From positions 27,899,315 to 27,963,314 of the forward strand of contig OX463845.1 in the NCBI GenBank assembly GCA_949825065.1: 64,000 bases of DNA, in the 5' to 3' direction. This stretch comes from Odontocerum albicorne. Its lineage: Eukaryota; Arthropoda; Insecta; Trichoptera; Odontoceridae. Positions 36,012-47,692 of the stretch are shown here, in pieces (position 1 is the first letter of the stretch; each line of letters opens with the position of its first letter). A model generated the notes under the pieces. That model did no database searches and was not told where the DNA came from. It worked only from the letters and a program-made list of their open reading frames with translations. Made by a program: the position numbers and the translations under genes.

Positions 36012-36590
36012 AGCTCTAGTAGGAGTTATTTACCCCCTTAGGACGATTCTTTACGAGTCATTCAGACATTTAACATAATTAATCAATTACAATTAGTAAA
36101 ATTGAACATTCAACAAAAGTCAAGAAAATTAAACAAAATTAAACAAAATAAACATAATTAAACAAAATAAAACAAAATTATGCAAACATGAAACACTCTT
36201 TAATTCTATAAAGAGTTAAATGCCTTTTTAGAATGTCTCTTAACGAGTCACTCAGACAGTTAACAAAATTAATCAATTAACAAAATAACAACTTAATTAA
36301 ATTGCAATTAATAAAATTAAACAGTTTACATATTTAAACAAAATTAAACAAAAGTTAAACACTCTATAACCCTAACAGAAGTTATTGACCCCCTTATAAT
36401 GACTCTTTACGAGTCACTCAGACAGTTAAAAAAATTAATCTTTTAACAAAATAACAAATCAACAAAATCACAATTAATAAATAAAACAGTTAACAAAAAT
36501 TGAAACAAAATTAATCACTCTTTAACTCTAGCAGGAAATATTAGCATCCTTAGAGTGACAGTTAACAATATTAAACAATTAAAAAGTTAA
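36012..36590 (-). repeat. Tandem repeat of about 170-185 bp, three and a half units
   Basis: The block TCTTTACGAGTCACTCAGAC followed by AGTTAACAAAATTAATCA recurs near 36056, 36240, 36412 and, partially, 36550. Between these lie ATTAAACAAAAT-rich stretches and a TCTAGCAGGAGTTATT-like segment. It abuts the 3' side of the R1-group LINE and may be its 3' UTR. Confidence 0.7.
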
Positions 36591-36967
36591 ACAAAAATTA
36601 TGGGACTTGTCCCTTCAGCGTTATTTTCCTTGTCAATTGTGTTCAGATTGTGTGTTGACTTTATTACGTCTTCTATATATCTACATATTCTGTTTGCTCT
36701 GCTCTTAGATATCAGTCCTTCTCTTAATGTATTCAGCTCTATCCGTTGAACTCCCAGCTCGCATTCCAGGGCCCGTCGTCTTATCGCCTGCACTGAGCAC
36801 TCCATCAGTACGTGCAGCACGTCTTGCACTACATCCTCGCTGTACGGGCAACTCTCGGACTGCGCTAGATGAAATCTTTTCAGATATTTCGTCGAACTTG
36901 AAATATATGTCTCTCAATATTTTGGCTGCGAAGCAAAGCGGATATTTATCGTAGATTGGAGTCACCC

Positions 36968-37489
36968 TCAATTGTCTGCCTGCCTCGCGAGCTCATCGGC
37001 TCTGTCATTTCCCATATTTCCCGAGTGACCCTTCACCCAGTGGAACTGAACCACCACGTCCTCTCTCCGCAGACGACTCACTGTATATAGTATTGTGCAA
37101 ATTATGGGATTGGTGCTGGTTGGATCCGTTATCCCTCTTAGACCAGATAATGAGTCCGAATGGATATCTACCATCCGCAGGGGAACTCTTGTATCTTCGA
37201 TCCAAACCAGCGCCTCCCTCATCGCCACCAGTTCAGCCTGGAATACCGAGCAGCAATCCGCCAACTTAATCTTCTGCTTGAAGATCTTGTCTTTGTCCTT
37301 ATAGACTACAAATGCGGCTCCTACCTTGCCATCCAACAGACTCCCGTCTGTGTAGATCTTCACACACACGCTGTTCTGGTCACCATAACTCAAACAAACC
37401 AACGTGTCCGTACTTGCCGGGTGCGGAAATCCAGCTTTCAGCGCCACACCTTGGTAGACCAAGTCACTCGGGACATCGGGTAATGGCAC
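36968..37489 (-). pseudogene. LINE RNase H domain
   Basis: The 173-residue frame contains VKIYTDGSLLDGKVGAAFV (first Asp), DCCSVFQAELVAMREALVWI (Glu), VDIHSDSLSGLRGI (Asp) and FHWVKGHSGNMGNDRADELA (His and final Asp). The full D-E-D-D active set is therefore intact. It belongs to the LINE at 36590-40955 and degrades RNA in RNA-DNA hybrids during element replication. The frame is open but joined upstream by a frameshift. Confidence 0.85.
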
Positions 37490-38327
37490 CCTTTCTTTAC
37501 CCAGTACACGTCGGCCAATTCACGCACTTTAAGGCTAAGGGGCATCATTCCCGCGAGTGCCATAGCAGAGTCCACCGACATCGTCCTGTATCCCTTGATT
37601 ATTCTGATACAGAACGGTCGCTGCGCCTGGTTCAATCGTCTGGCAATGTGTTTTCTTAAACATGCCTCGCCCCACACACTTGCGCAGTACAGGGCAATGG
37701 GTTGCACCGCTCCCACGTACGAGTATATTGTTCTGGCCACTTCCGACGTTATGCCTCATGTGTATCTCGCGAAGCGCGAGAGGACGTTGAACTGCACGAC
37801 CATCTTCTCACAAATGTTTGCGACGTGTTTGGTTCAGCTCAAATTCCGGTCTATGATGACTCCGAGGAGCTTGATCTCTTTGACGAGCGAAACTTTCTCC
37901 CCGCCCAGCCACAAACACGGTTCCCGACGTACTAATTGTCTTGTGACTACCGTAGCTAGCGACTTCAGCGCCGAGAAGTTAAGCTTTGCTCGTATCCCCC
38001 AGTCACCGACCGAGGCCAGCGCCTCATTTGTATGTCATTCAACGCTGTCCATGTCCTCTCCAACAACTATGACCATGATATTATCCGCAAAGGTCTGGAA
38101 ATGTAAACTGTCACCAAACTCCATCTACAGAAGATCATACACGATCAAGTTCTAGAACTTGGGGCCACATACAGATCCCTGAACGCAACCTTTAGTGGAG
38201 GGCTTGCTTGGTGACGTCCTGGAAGTTCATGGATACTTTCCTGTCTTTCAAATAACTTAGTATCAACGTATAGACGTTTCGTGGACACGCTCTCTTCAGG
38301 AGTTGGACTCAGAGGAATGACCACCAC
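37435..38327 (-). pseudogene. LINE reverse transcriptase, C-terminal half
   Basis: Minus-strand pieces read YVGAVQPIALYCASVWGEAC and RRLNQAQRPFCIRIIKGYRT (thumb region). Further upstream near 38050-38105 they give FADNIMVIVVGEDMDSVE. That last motif should be F-A-D-D; the second catalytic Asp is Asn, so polymerase activity would be lost even if the frame were repaired. TIYSYVGAV contains Tyr-Ser from a TACGAGTA octamer at 37718-37725. Confidence 0.75.
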
Positions 38328-39001
38328 GCGTGGTCAAATGCACCCCTTATATCAAGAGATACCGCAATCGCAATATTCTTTCCTTCTCTTGCCCGCCTTA
38401 GTATCCTCATGGCGTTGTTTAGGGCGTCCTCAGTGGATTTCTGATTTGTGAATCCATATTGGCGATTGTTCAGTCTACCCTCGTGATGCATCCGCCAAGG
38501 GACTCGTCCGATGATCAGCCTTTCGAGCAGCTTCCCAAATACGGAGATAAGACCAATCGGCCTGAAATCCGCAACATCGGACCCCCGCTTGCCAGCCTTC
38601 GGGACCAACAGAGCACAGGCTCTCTTCCAGGTAGTCGGAAAGTGGCTGATCCGGAAACACGCGTTCATGAGGTCATACAGCAGGTCAGGGAAATCCTCGT
38701 TTAACCTAGCCAGGATGTCGGCCGTGAACCCATCCGATCCAGGTGTCTTCTTGGGGTTCATTTCCACACTAATTCGCCCGATCTCCACGTATCCAAACTT
38801 CGGTTCATTTGCTGCCTCCGGGATTCCAGAAGCATCCGCTCTAATGGCCGCATGTTCATCCGTTTTGGTAGTGATGTCATCGTCGGGATAGAAATGCCCC
38901 GAAATCGTCCCGACTCTCTCCTTGGGCGTATAATATATTTTGCCTGCTACAGTGATGCCTGCAGGCACTGGCTGCCGACTGCCTCTGATTCGACCGCGCA
39001 A
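38309..39001 (-). pseudogene. LINE reverse transcriptase, N-terminal half
   Basis: Motifs in order: PKKTPGSDGFTADIL, ISHFPTTWKRACALLVPKAG, ADFRPIGLISVFGKLLERLI, RQYGFTNQKSTEDALNN and AVSLDIRGAFDHAWW. The last holds the first catalytic Asp. The frame is open for 230 residues and breaks near 38309. Confidence 0.82.
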
Positions 39002-39040
39002 GCCTTACACTGTTTTCCTGCCCTGCAGTCTACACACGCT

Positions 39041-39505
39041 CTACCAGCTTTCAGTTTTGGCTTTAGAAACCTCAGCTCTGAACTTTTCCTTGAGCTCCAG
39101 GTAGACTGGGAGCGTAACATATTTTATACTTTTCTCAGTGGAGTTCCGAACCTTGCGTCTCGCCGCAGTCACGCTCTTTTTAAGGTCCGCGAGCTTATCG
39201 CTCCACCATGGGCATGCCCTCCTACCGCACATCTTAAATGACGGCATTGACTTCCCACAGGCCCTGCTCACAATGGAGCTCATCTCAGCACACACCAAGT
39301 CCAGGTCACGAGCACTTTCGGTCCTTCTCAGGGCAGTAGTCAGGTTGCCAACGAAGATCTCCATCGCCACAGAAAATCTTCTCCAATCTGCCATGTCCGA
39401 CCGGAACCTCCACGTACCACCATGAAGCCGCTCGTGCGAGGGCGCTCCAGCCACCGAGAAAAAGATGGGGTTGTGGTCAGAATAGCCGGAGTTATCCATT
39501 TCCAC
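39041..39505 (-). pseudogene. LINE endonuclease end and linker
   Basis: The frame contains MEMDNSGYSDHNPIFFSVAG. SDHNPI is the catalytic SDH motif at the end of APE-type endonucleases. The following WRFRSDMADWRRFSVAM and CPWWSDKLADLKKSVTAARR are typical of the linker between endonuclease and polymerase in R1-group elements. Upstream endonuclease parts lie in other frames to about 40196 (LVQQNVQRARLALD...LLQEPY). Confidence 0.78.
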
Positions 39506-40199
39506 ACTTCAGTCCGACACCAAACCCTCCATCGCCACACTGCAGAATGTAACGTCAATACACGACGCAAATATTATACCCCGCCTATAAACCTCGAAGG
39601 TCGGAGCATCCCCCCGGTTCAAAACTGAGCACCCCACCTCATCCAGGAATCCCGCCAGCATATTACCCCTTTTGTCAGTCCGGCTGCCCCCCCCCCCCCC
39701 ATGGGATCTTGGCATTGAAATCTCCTCCGATCAAAACCAAGGCGTCCATTTCATTCACGGCCTCAAGAAGCTCACAGAGTTTTATCAGTACGGGGTTCAT
39801 ATCCGCCCGAGGCTCCACGTAGACCGAACCTAAGACCACAACTCAGCCTACTATTTTCATCTTGATGAAAACCGCGTTCAGGTCGGTAAATTGGTCCAAG
39901 ATCTCCCCCTCGGAAAACCTCCGGTCCACCAGTATAGCTGCTTTACAGGGTGCATCTCTACACCCTCCATTCCGCTAGTACACTCGCCTACAAGCCGAAG
40001 TCACATGCCCCACAGCCCCCGTATATGGCTCCTGCAGAAGACAAATTTCAGCTTTGGTCATGCTGACCATATCCAGCGCTAGTCTTGCCCTTTGTACATT
40101 TTGTTGCACGAGTCTGATTGCGCCCGCACCACTATATGCAATAGTTTGTGCTTTCCATGGCTCTTCGTTCCAAACGCTGTCTAGGGCACGCGTCACTGA

Positions 40200-40955
40200 T
40201 GGCTCTGTGCTTTACATCCGTGATTTGGCCAATCCTTAAATTGAATTTAGTGCAGTTGTGGCACTTTTTACGTTCGTTAAGGTCTTTTTCAGTGCACTCT
40301 GCATAACGACGGGGCCCCGCACAGTGAGAGTACACCTGATCTTTCTCCGCAAATCGTCCAGTTGTGTGCCCAAAGCCGAGGCATTTGTAGCACTGGACCA
40401 CTGGCAATGCATCCTCGACGTGCACCCGCATGAAACCAATATAACCCGGCCGGTTTCGAGAAGCGCCCTTCTAATGCCCAGTGTTACCGCAACTACGATA
40501 TTCCTAAGGAATTCATTTCTCCTCCTCATGGCCCTCAATATTTTTATCGCCTCTTCGGGCTTACCCTCAAGCGCTCGGTGAATCCCATCGTTTTGTACCA
40601 CCAGGCACTCAATGAATTCGTGTTCAGGGGTTTCCTTGCCAACCCCCTTAAAAATAATTACGGGCCTTTTTCCCTTACCTTCCTGAGGCCTGAGTCCATC
40701 TACTCGATCCACAATGTCCCTCAGTTTCTCTGCATGCTCTTTTATCGTCCACGTGATCAGAACTCGGTTCTGCGAGACCGCCGAGATGCCGTTTATGCCA
40801 ATCCTCTGTTCTTTTAGCTGAGGTTTAATTCCCGCAAAGATTGCCTGTTTTATATTGGCTGAGGTGTCTTCCTTTCTCTCGCTGGACACCACAAGAGCAT
40901 AACTACGCTCAGGCAGTTTGTGTCCAGTTGCCCCAGCCCTAATGTCGATTTAAGG
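40200..40955 (-). pseudogene. LINE ORF1 (gag-like) with CCHC knuckles, 5'-truncated
   Basis: Reading from about 40950: AGATGHKLPERSYALVVSSE, then NIKQAIFAGIKPQLKEQRIG and EKLRDIVDRVDGLRPQEGKG, as in ORF1 proteins of R1-group LINEs. After a frameshift near 40430 the zinc-knuckle region VVQCYKCLGFGHTTGRFAEK and YSHCAGPRRYAECTEKDLNE, KKCHNC follows. One knuckle cysteine is replaced (GRFAEK where GHxxxxC is expected). The product would bind element RNA. There is no intact frame. Confidence 0.78.
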
Positions 40956-41024
40956 TTATGCCCATACACCTACTCATAATTGTATAAAGAGACGTTTTCA
41001 AACCATTATAAACTGATGACGACC

Positions 41025-41205
41025 TCCGTGTCCTGATTGTAAGACGCTTGTCTGCCGTCTCGGAGGTTGCGGGTTCGATCCCCGCTGGAACCCAGATTTA
41101 AAAAAAGGGATTCTAGTCTGGTTTTCAGTTAGGGACCATTAAAACTTCTTTCTGGTTGGTTGGAAGAAATTGCCACATTGCAATAAACTCGCCAGGTTAA
41201 ATAAA
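41025..41205 (+). mobile_element. tRNA-derived SINE, near full length
   Basis: The head CGACCTCCGTGTCCTGATTG and the B box GCGGGTTCGATCCCC (41070-41084) resemble a tRNA. A body with TTCTAGTCTGGTTTTCAGTT follows. The tail GGTTGGTTGGAAGAAATTGCC then ATTGCAATAAACTCGCCAGG ends near AAATAAAA. The tail matches the LINE 3' end at 6688-6735. This copy has the clearest B box in the window. Confidence 0.8.
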
Positions 41206-42590
41206 AAAACTGTTAATATATGAACGATTCTGGAAAAGCCACACACTCATTTATGGTATGTACCATACCAAATTTATATACCAAATTTTGTATAGCAAAA
41301 TAAAACAGTTTTGATAGTTCTTGATATTTATTTAACTTAATAAGTGACGTCAAACAACAGTATTTTGAAAATGTTATTGTAAAGTGAAACAAGTGTTGTT
41401 AATTTATTAAAAACAATAGATCAAAGAAAAGTGTTTTAAATTGATTTTCCTCAGTGTGGAGTTCTGTGAATTTAATAGCGGCAGAATCAAAAACTTTACG
41501 AGTTGCGCTAAAAAAATAAAAAACCAAATATGCATGCCCATTCTGTGTAGCAGGTTGACAGTTTTGACTTCGGGTTCTGTTATTTCCTTCGAATAATTTC
41601 ATTTTCGGAATCAAATCGGATGTTTAAAAATATACTTCAATTCATACACACATAATTATCAGTGAAAAGTATAATATGCCATATAAAAAAATGCATAAAA
41701 TAAGGAACCCATAGTGCTAAATCATCACTCATAAATAACATATATATTCATTAGTTAGTGAACACTTAAAATGCAAAAGAAATACTCGTACATGGTAAAA
41801 ACCTGCCATAGTTGAATATCGTATAACCGCTTGAAACAACGATCATATTTGATAAAACCAAAATGACTTCCACGGACAAACCGGTGCTTCCCGCGACTAG
41901 TACGCGAAACATCAAAATCATCCGAGATAAAACTTTCAATAAATTTGATAACAGCTATAAATTTTCACATATTTGCCAAATAATACTCAGAAAGCATACC
42001 TTTCCCATAAACATCCAAAACTTATAAGAGACGAACACAAGTAACATACTAACTTGTTTTTTTTACTACAAGTACAAGTACTAACTATTATCATATCATT
42101 GAGAATGCAACAATCTAAACTAGAAATACCAAGCACTGGTAAAAAATGCCATAATTATTTTTTGAAGTCGTCAGTAACGCGGAAACACTAGCTTTATGAG
42201 GACACACATGATTGGTGTATTTAAACTATGAAGAGTGTAAAAAAAGACATATATACTATACGCGATAAAATCGTAAATTTTCTCTCAGTACAAAATACGA
42301 AATAATGTTCAAATATGCAAATTAGCAAATTATCCTGAAGTAGAATAGCTAGAAATGAAAATGGATTTTCTAGATTGTTTTACGAGTACAAGCACGCTAT
42401 AGTAGCTATTCGACCACGGATGTATCGATAATATTATGTAAATATAATTTTTTTGCAAACCATTAAAATGTGATGTAATAACACGATTATTTCCAACAAC
42501 AGTTACCTTTAAAAAATCAAATACGAATTTCTTCGCCACTATAATGTGATTTTTTTTGTTATTTTACGGCGACTAGCTTTGATTGTGATA
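41206..42590. other. AT-rich intergenic DNA
   Basis: No gene recognised. Octamers TACTCGTA at 41783 and TACGAGTA at 42381. Confidence 0.4.
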
Positions 42591-42879
42591 TTCTGAAATA
42601 GGACTGGAAATAGAGGGATATTAATATGGAAAAAGGAAGTGAGGAAGGAAGTGAATTATGAGGAGGGAAGCAGTTGAGACGGAACTAATCGCTTTCCAAG
42701 AAGCGTTAGACAGTTTTGACAAGTATTGGAGCCAACGGAGATAGGTTCTTTTGTGATGCGGAAGCCTCAAAGAATATGCCATGGAAATTTTAGTTCTTCT
42801 CGAGTTTTCAATTGAATATTTACTATAAAATCTTTTTCGTTTGACACAATAGTAAAGAAAACTTTAAATTAATTATCTA

Positions 42880-43375
42880 CTTAATTATTTATTATAATTT
42901 CTACTACTGTGTGACTACTCATAATGGAATCTTGGTTCCAGCATAAAGATTTATGGACAAGCGACACTTGGACTTAAAGTAAGATAAATGAAGTAGAAAT
43001 GATTACGTTGCTTAAAATGTGTGGAAAAACAATGTATGACAGAGTAAAGGACGAGAAAATTAGGAAATAATTCGAAATAAATGAAGATGTAGTGTTTTAG
43101 GTGAATTAAAGGGCATGGAGATGGTTTGGCCACGTAAAAAAAATATATACGAGTAGTATAGAAGTAAGAAATCTTAGGGAAGACTAAGAATAAAGAACGT
43201 GGCACGATCAAATTAATCAAATTATAAATTATGGAAGATTGAAAAGCCTTTGTAATAGGAGTGGATGCTTAGTGAAGTGTATGGATGTAGAGAAAGCGAA
43301 ATATGTGTGCAAGGATAGAAGAAAGTAGAGATCTGTTCTGTCTGCCAATCCCAATACATGAGACAACACGGTGGA
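42880..43375 (+). mobile_element. Decayed RTE-like LINE, 3' part
   Basis: Readable pieces are TWT-LK-like (ACACTTGGACTTAAAG), MITLLKMCGKTMYDRVKDEK and KGMEMVWPRK. These correspond to RM-R-V-RDR-R-E.IR and GW-GHV of RTE-like ORFs. The tail ends with CTGTCTGCCAATCCCAATAC. An octamer TACGAGTA (43148) lies within the coding remnant. Confidence 0.5.
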
Positions 43376-43581
43376 TATATAGTTGTACATTAATATATAA
43401 GGTGGATAATATATAAGCACCATATTAGGAAATGCCACTTTTTTTAAACATAACGTGTTCATTAATTTTAAAACAATAGTAACGTGGTATTGTAGATGAT
43501 GATAAATGATAATTGTGGAAACTTCAGAAAACATTCCCAAAATACATTTTAAATATGTTGTACCTCATTAGTGATCATTTC

Positions 43582-44744
43582 AGTTTTTTGTGAATTTTGT
43601 TTTATTGACGCAAAGCCTTAAGTTGTCAGGATTACTATTACTTTCCTTGATCTTTTTGTGAATTTTGTTTTATTAACGCAAAGCCTTAAGTTGTCAGGAT
43701 TACTATTACTTCCCTTGATCTTTTTGTGAATTTTGTTTTATTGACGCAAAGCCTTAAGTTGTCAGGATTACTATTACTTCCCTTGATCTTTTTGTGAATT
43801 TTGTTTTATTGACGCAAAGCCTTAAGTTGTCAGGATTACTATTATTTCCTTGATCTTTTTGTGAATTTTGTTTTATTAACGCAAAGCCTTAAGTTGTCAG
43901 GATTACTATTACTTCCCTTGATCTTTTTGTGAATTTTGTTTTATTGACGCAAAGCCTTAAGTTGTCAGGATTACTATTACTTCCCTTGATCTTTTTGTGA
44001 ATTTTGTTTTATTGACGCAAAGCCTTAAGTTGTCAGGATTACTATTACTTTCCTTGATCTTTTTGTGAATTTTGTTTTATTAACGCAAAGCCTTAAGTTG
44101 TCAGGATTACTATTACTTCCCTTGATCTTTTTGTGAATTTTGTTTTATTGACGCAAAGCCTTAAGTTGTCAGGATTACTATTACTTCCCTTGATCTTTTT
44201 GTGAATTTTGTTTTATTGACGCAAAGCCTTAAGTTGTCAGGATTACTATTACTTCCCTTGATCTTTTTGTGAATTTTGTTTTATTGACGCAAAGCCTTAA
44301 GTTGTCAGGATTACTATTACTTCCCTTGATCTTTTTGTGAATTTTGTTTTATTGACGCAAAGCCTTAAGTTGTCAGGATTACTATTACTTCCCTTGATCT
44401 TTTTGTGAATTTTGTTTTATTGACGCAAAGCCTTAAGTTGTCAGGATTACTATTACTTCCCTTGATCTTTTTGTGAATTTTGTTTTATTGACGCAAAGCC
44501 TTAAGTTGTCAGGATTACTATTACTTCCCTTGATCTTTTTGTGAATTTTGTTTTATTGACGCAAAGCCTTAAGTTGTCAGGATTACTATTACTTCCCTTG
44601 ATCTTTTTGTGAATTTTGTTTTATTGACGCAAAGCCTTAAGTTGTCAGGATTACTATTACTTCCCTTGATCTTTTTGTGAATTTTGTTTTATTGACGCAA
44701 AGCCTTAAGTTGTCAGGATTACTATTACTTCCCTTGATCTTTTT
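43582..44744 (+). repeat. 68-bp satellite array, 17 copies
   Basis: Head-to-tail units of 68 bp are nearly identical. Each contains TTTTTGTGAATTTTGTTTTA, TTGACGCAAAGCCTTAAGTT and GTCAGGATTACTATTACTTC. The GACGC or AACGC position falls at 43607, 43675, 43743, 43811, 43878 and so on to 44694. The only variants seen are TTAACGC for TTGACGC in units 2, 5 and 8, TTTCC for TCCC at a few junctions, and a 1-bp loss at 43850. No ORF is preserved. Confidence 0.97.
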
Positions 44745-45834
44745 GGAATAAATAGATTTGAAAATAAAACGATTTTTAGCAACCTTATTTGCATTAACAA
44801 TAACTTACATATCGTCTCAGATTAGTTTAAGAATATTCAAAGTGACATTTTTAAATTCTACATTAATTAAGTTATTAAAAAAATGAAAATTCATTTCAAA
44901 TTATACAAAAAAAAAACGAAATAAAATTCAAATCGAAACAGCAATCAAATAAATTTAAAAACAGAACATAGAACAACAATGAAAATTATTGAGAAAAATG
45001 AAAAAAAAACATGAAAACCTGAGCACATAATCAAAATGAAAAAAAAAATTGTATTAAACGGAAAAAAAGTATTTTCACAAGTTCATAAAAAAAATCATAA
45101 TGTTCTTCTTGATTCAATATTCTTAAATTCATCGTGTTAAATTTAAATCATTAAAAATCCATATTGAGAAGTCTAAAATATTTTAATCGTAAAAAAAAGT
45201 ATTTGCCCCTATTTGTGTATATACTCGTATTTATTATATGTTGTTATTTTTATTTTTAAATATGATTTTTGTATTTTATTGAAATTTGACGGGAGGAACA
45301 TATCTAATATAAGAATGGCAGTTTTTCTTTTTTAATGTGCTATTCACCCAAACTACGAGTAGGATGATAAGTGCCACCAAATTGTACTCATTATACAATT
45401 ATATGTATGAGTCAAAATAGTAAAACTATTTAAAAAAAAAAACAAATCAAGGCAATTGAAAGTGTCAACTGAGTAAGCATAAAAAAATTAACAATCGGTC
45501 TACAAGTGGAAAAGTTCCACGAAGAAATAAGAAACGCATTATTCACTGGACGCTGTAAAGATATGACTTTTAGTAAATTAAATCTGTCTCACAAAAGACA
45601 ACCGAAAAATATAATATGGTCCATAGTTTAATCATCCAGACCACCAGGTAGTTATAATACGTTCAACTCATAAAATAATATTTTAAAACATTTAAAATTT
45701 AAAAAACAAATCACCTTATAATTGTCTCTTTTTAAAATTGAAATCCTGAAAATAATTTCTATTGAAACATCGACAAATGCTATTAATACTTATAAAGTTA
45801 ATCATTAATTTCCCCTGACCTTTAATTATATTAT
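44745..45834. other. A-rich intergenic DNA
   Basis: Nothing recognised besides A-runs. Octamers lie at 45222 and 45354. Confidence 0.4.
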
Positions 45835-46100
45835 TACGTGCCACGTGATTCCAGTAGGACGCAACCGATATCATTCGCATCAATCAGGTCTTGTTCCAAG
45901 CGTGTTGGCCCGATGTTCGGAGAAGTTAGCACGTATTGCGAGTTCTGTAATAACCGCATCATCACATTCAATACCATTTTCATTCAAGAATCCTCTTGCA
46001 TCTCGTCACCCCTAGACGGAATCTATTCAGAGATCTCCCCAAGTAAGCCATGGCAGTTGGTCTCCTGATGCCGTCTTTTGCAAGAACTCTGTCTAATTGT
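45835..46100 (-). mobile_element. Decayed LINE fragment, reverse transcriptase C-terminal region
   Basis: The reverse complement matches the plus-strand fragment at 9140-9260. Shared blocks are TTGAATGTGATG, TGCTAACTTxTCCGAA, CAAGACCTGATTGATGCGAA and TCCTACTGGAA. The open frame on the plus strand (45838-46068) is therefore an antisense artefact. Confidence 0.6.
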
Positions 46101-47340
46101 CAGATCTATTTTATTTTCACTTCAGACAACGCGCCTTATAAAGAATACTTAGTTAAGTCAACGAAAAAAATATCAACTTATGTATGTTTTAAATTAAATA
46201 ATCATTAAATTATATACCACACTCTATTTCTTAGTGTTTTTTAATACATGAACTTGTCTAAAATTTTAGACATCCGCCAAATTAATAAATTTTTTAACAA
46301 TATATCACTCGGCTATTCCAATACTAACAATTTATCACCGATACACCCTGACTAGAGACTTATAAACTAGGACGTAGAAACGTGATGAATAATGATAAAG
46401 TGAAATAACAAACAAATTACTAATTAAATATTCTAATGTTTAATTCCAAAAAATTAAAGCTTACCTTTGATAAGTTAAACAATTGTTTATAAACATTTAA
46501 ACACGGAATTCGAAAAAATATTTGTAAATTATTATATTAAAAATTCAATAAAGCACTTTCGTGTTTTGAATATTTTTTTGTGTTAAGCTTTTAAGACGTT
46601 AAATTACCAAAAAAACAATGTTAATGTTTGTTTTTATTAGAAATGTGTATTTATTGTTTCTATCGAATCCAAATGAATAGCTTCCATCAGAATAAATAAC
46701 TTACGTTACTAAACGGAATTATGAAGTGATCTCGAAAAATTATTTTAAGTATTATAAATACGGGTTGAATTCTAAATTTAAAAAACAAATGTTAGTTAAT
46801 ACATGTTTACTACGTCAGGAAAAAACTCACGCATGCAAAATTTCCATAAAGAAGTCATCAAACCATAGACAAACTCGACGTACCCATAGAGAAAATACTC
46901 GAGATATACATTTTGATGGCATTGTCAAAATCCAAGTGATAGATGAGTATCGTGACGTCAGCCAGCATCCTGCGGCCCTCGCTACAAAGGAGTTTATTAG
47001 CAGGGGAGGGGGTGGGCCTGTGGCACCATGTAGATAGGTACCAGCCTTACTAGTTCACTACCAAAAGAGGTTGATTTTGTGTCTTATTCCTGATCTGGCG
47101 CGACTCTTGGGCGCCTACCTAGGGGAAAACTGCGGGCAAAGAAAATCGTAGGGATGGGGATGCCACCAAAGTAAATTCTTATTTTTTATTAAGAAAAAAA
47201 AATGCATTTATATGCTTGGTGAGAAATCTATATGCTTACGTAATTTTATGAGCTTGGTGTGAATTCTGTTGTTTAGAATTATTTGTATTTTTGATAATCA
47301 AACCATACAAATTTTATTAAGAACATAAATATAATAGACT
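46101..47340. other. Intergenic DNA with a GC-richer patch
   Basis: The 103-codon plus-strand frame 46726-47037 ends in a glycine-rich GGGGPVAPCR; no family is recognised. The patch 46960-47160 (GGGAGGGGGTGGGCCTG, GGCGCGACTCTTGGGCGCC) is GC-rich and unassigned; it could be part of an old repeat. Confidence 0.35.
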
Positions 47341-47344
47341 GAAG

Positions 47345-47570
47345 ATAACTAATTAATAATCATCATCACCACCATCATGTCATGCCCCCATTGGGGTAGG
47401 CAGAGATAACATATCTACAATTCTACTCTCCTGGCATACATCTTTCGCTGTGACTAAAAACCTCTAAATGAATACTCTCCTATTATAAAGACTTTTCGCT
47501 CTCCCTATTTCAAAATTTGATTGATTTTGTCATACCATGTTTTTCAAGGTCATTTTTTTTTCTAGATCTT
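47345..47570 (-). mobile_element. RTE-like LINE 3' end
   Basis: Read on the minus strand this ends in CTCTGCCTACCCCAATGGGG, then GCATGACATGATGGTGGTGA and TGATGATTATT. A CTCTGCCTACCCC...GGGG motif followed by an ATG-rich microsatellite is the tail shared with the copies at 43375, 53260, 55480 and 63880. Confidence 0.6.
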
Positions 47571-47630
47571 ATGAATTATTTTGTAAATCTTTTACTTTTA
47601 AGGGTAATTTTTGTAAATTATCAATACACC

Positions 47631-47692
47631 TTTCTAATAAACCTACCCACAGCCGAGATCGAATTCTAGGTTGTAGGTAGGTTTATTAGAAA
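47631..47692. repeat. Hairpin-forming inverted repeat
   Basis: TTTCTAATAAACCTAC (47631-47646) is exactly complementary to GTAGGTTTATTAGAAA (47677-47692), with a 30-base loop containing CCGAGATCGAATTC. Confidence 0.85.

Larger units (their letters stand above)
36590..40955 (-). mobile_element. Decayed R1-group LINE with RNase H
   Basis: On the minus strand the order is ORF1 end with zinc knuckles (about 40950-40200), endonuclease (about 40190-39420), reverse transcriptase (about 39000-37800), and RNase H (about 37400-36968). A RNase H domain together with CCHC knuckles in ORF1 points to the R1/LOA/I group of non-LTR elements; the R1 assignment is the best fit from ORF1 style. GC content is clearly higher than the surroundings. 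Multiple frameshifts and stops occur and ORF1 is 5'-truncated. A run of about 15 C at 39684-39699 disturbs the frame. No target duplication was found. Confidence 0.82.

Noticed and set aside
36056..36420. TACGAGTC repeats as further octamer sites
   Set aside because: The last base differs (TACGAGTC, not TACGAGTA) and they recur as part of a longer tandem repeat, so they are not independent insertions.
37095..39628. Many plus-strand frames up to 186 codons
   Set aside because: They lie opposite the R1-group LINE reverse transcriptase and RNase H and have no motifs of their own.
43582..44744. CRISPR-like array
   Set aside because: Units are contiguous 68-bp repeats without unique spacers, and the genome is eukaryotic.
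45838..46068. Plus-strand 76-codon frame starting MPRDSSRTQ
   Set aside because: The opposite strand matches the LINE fragment at 9140-9260.
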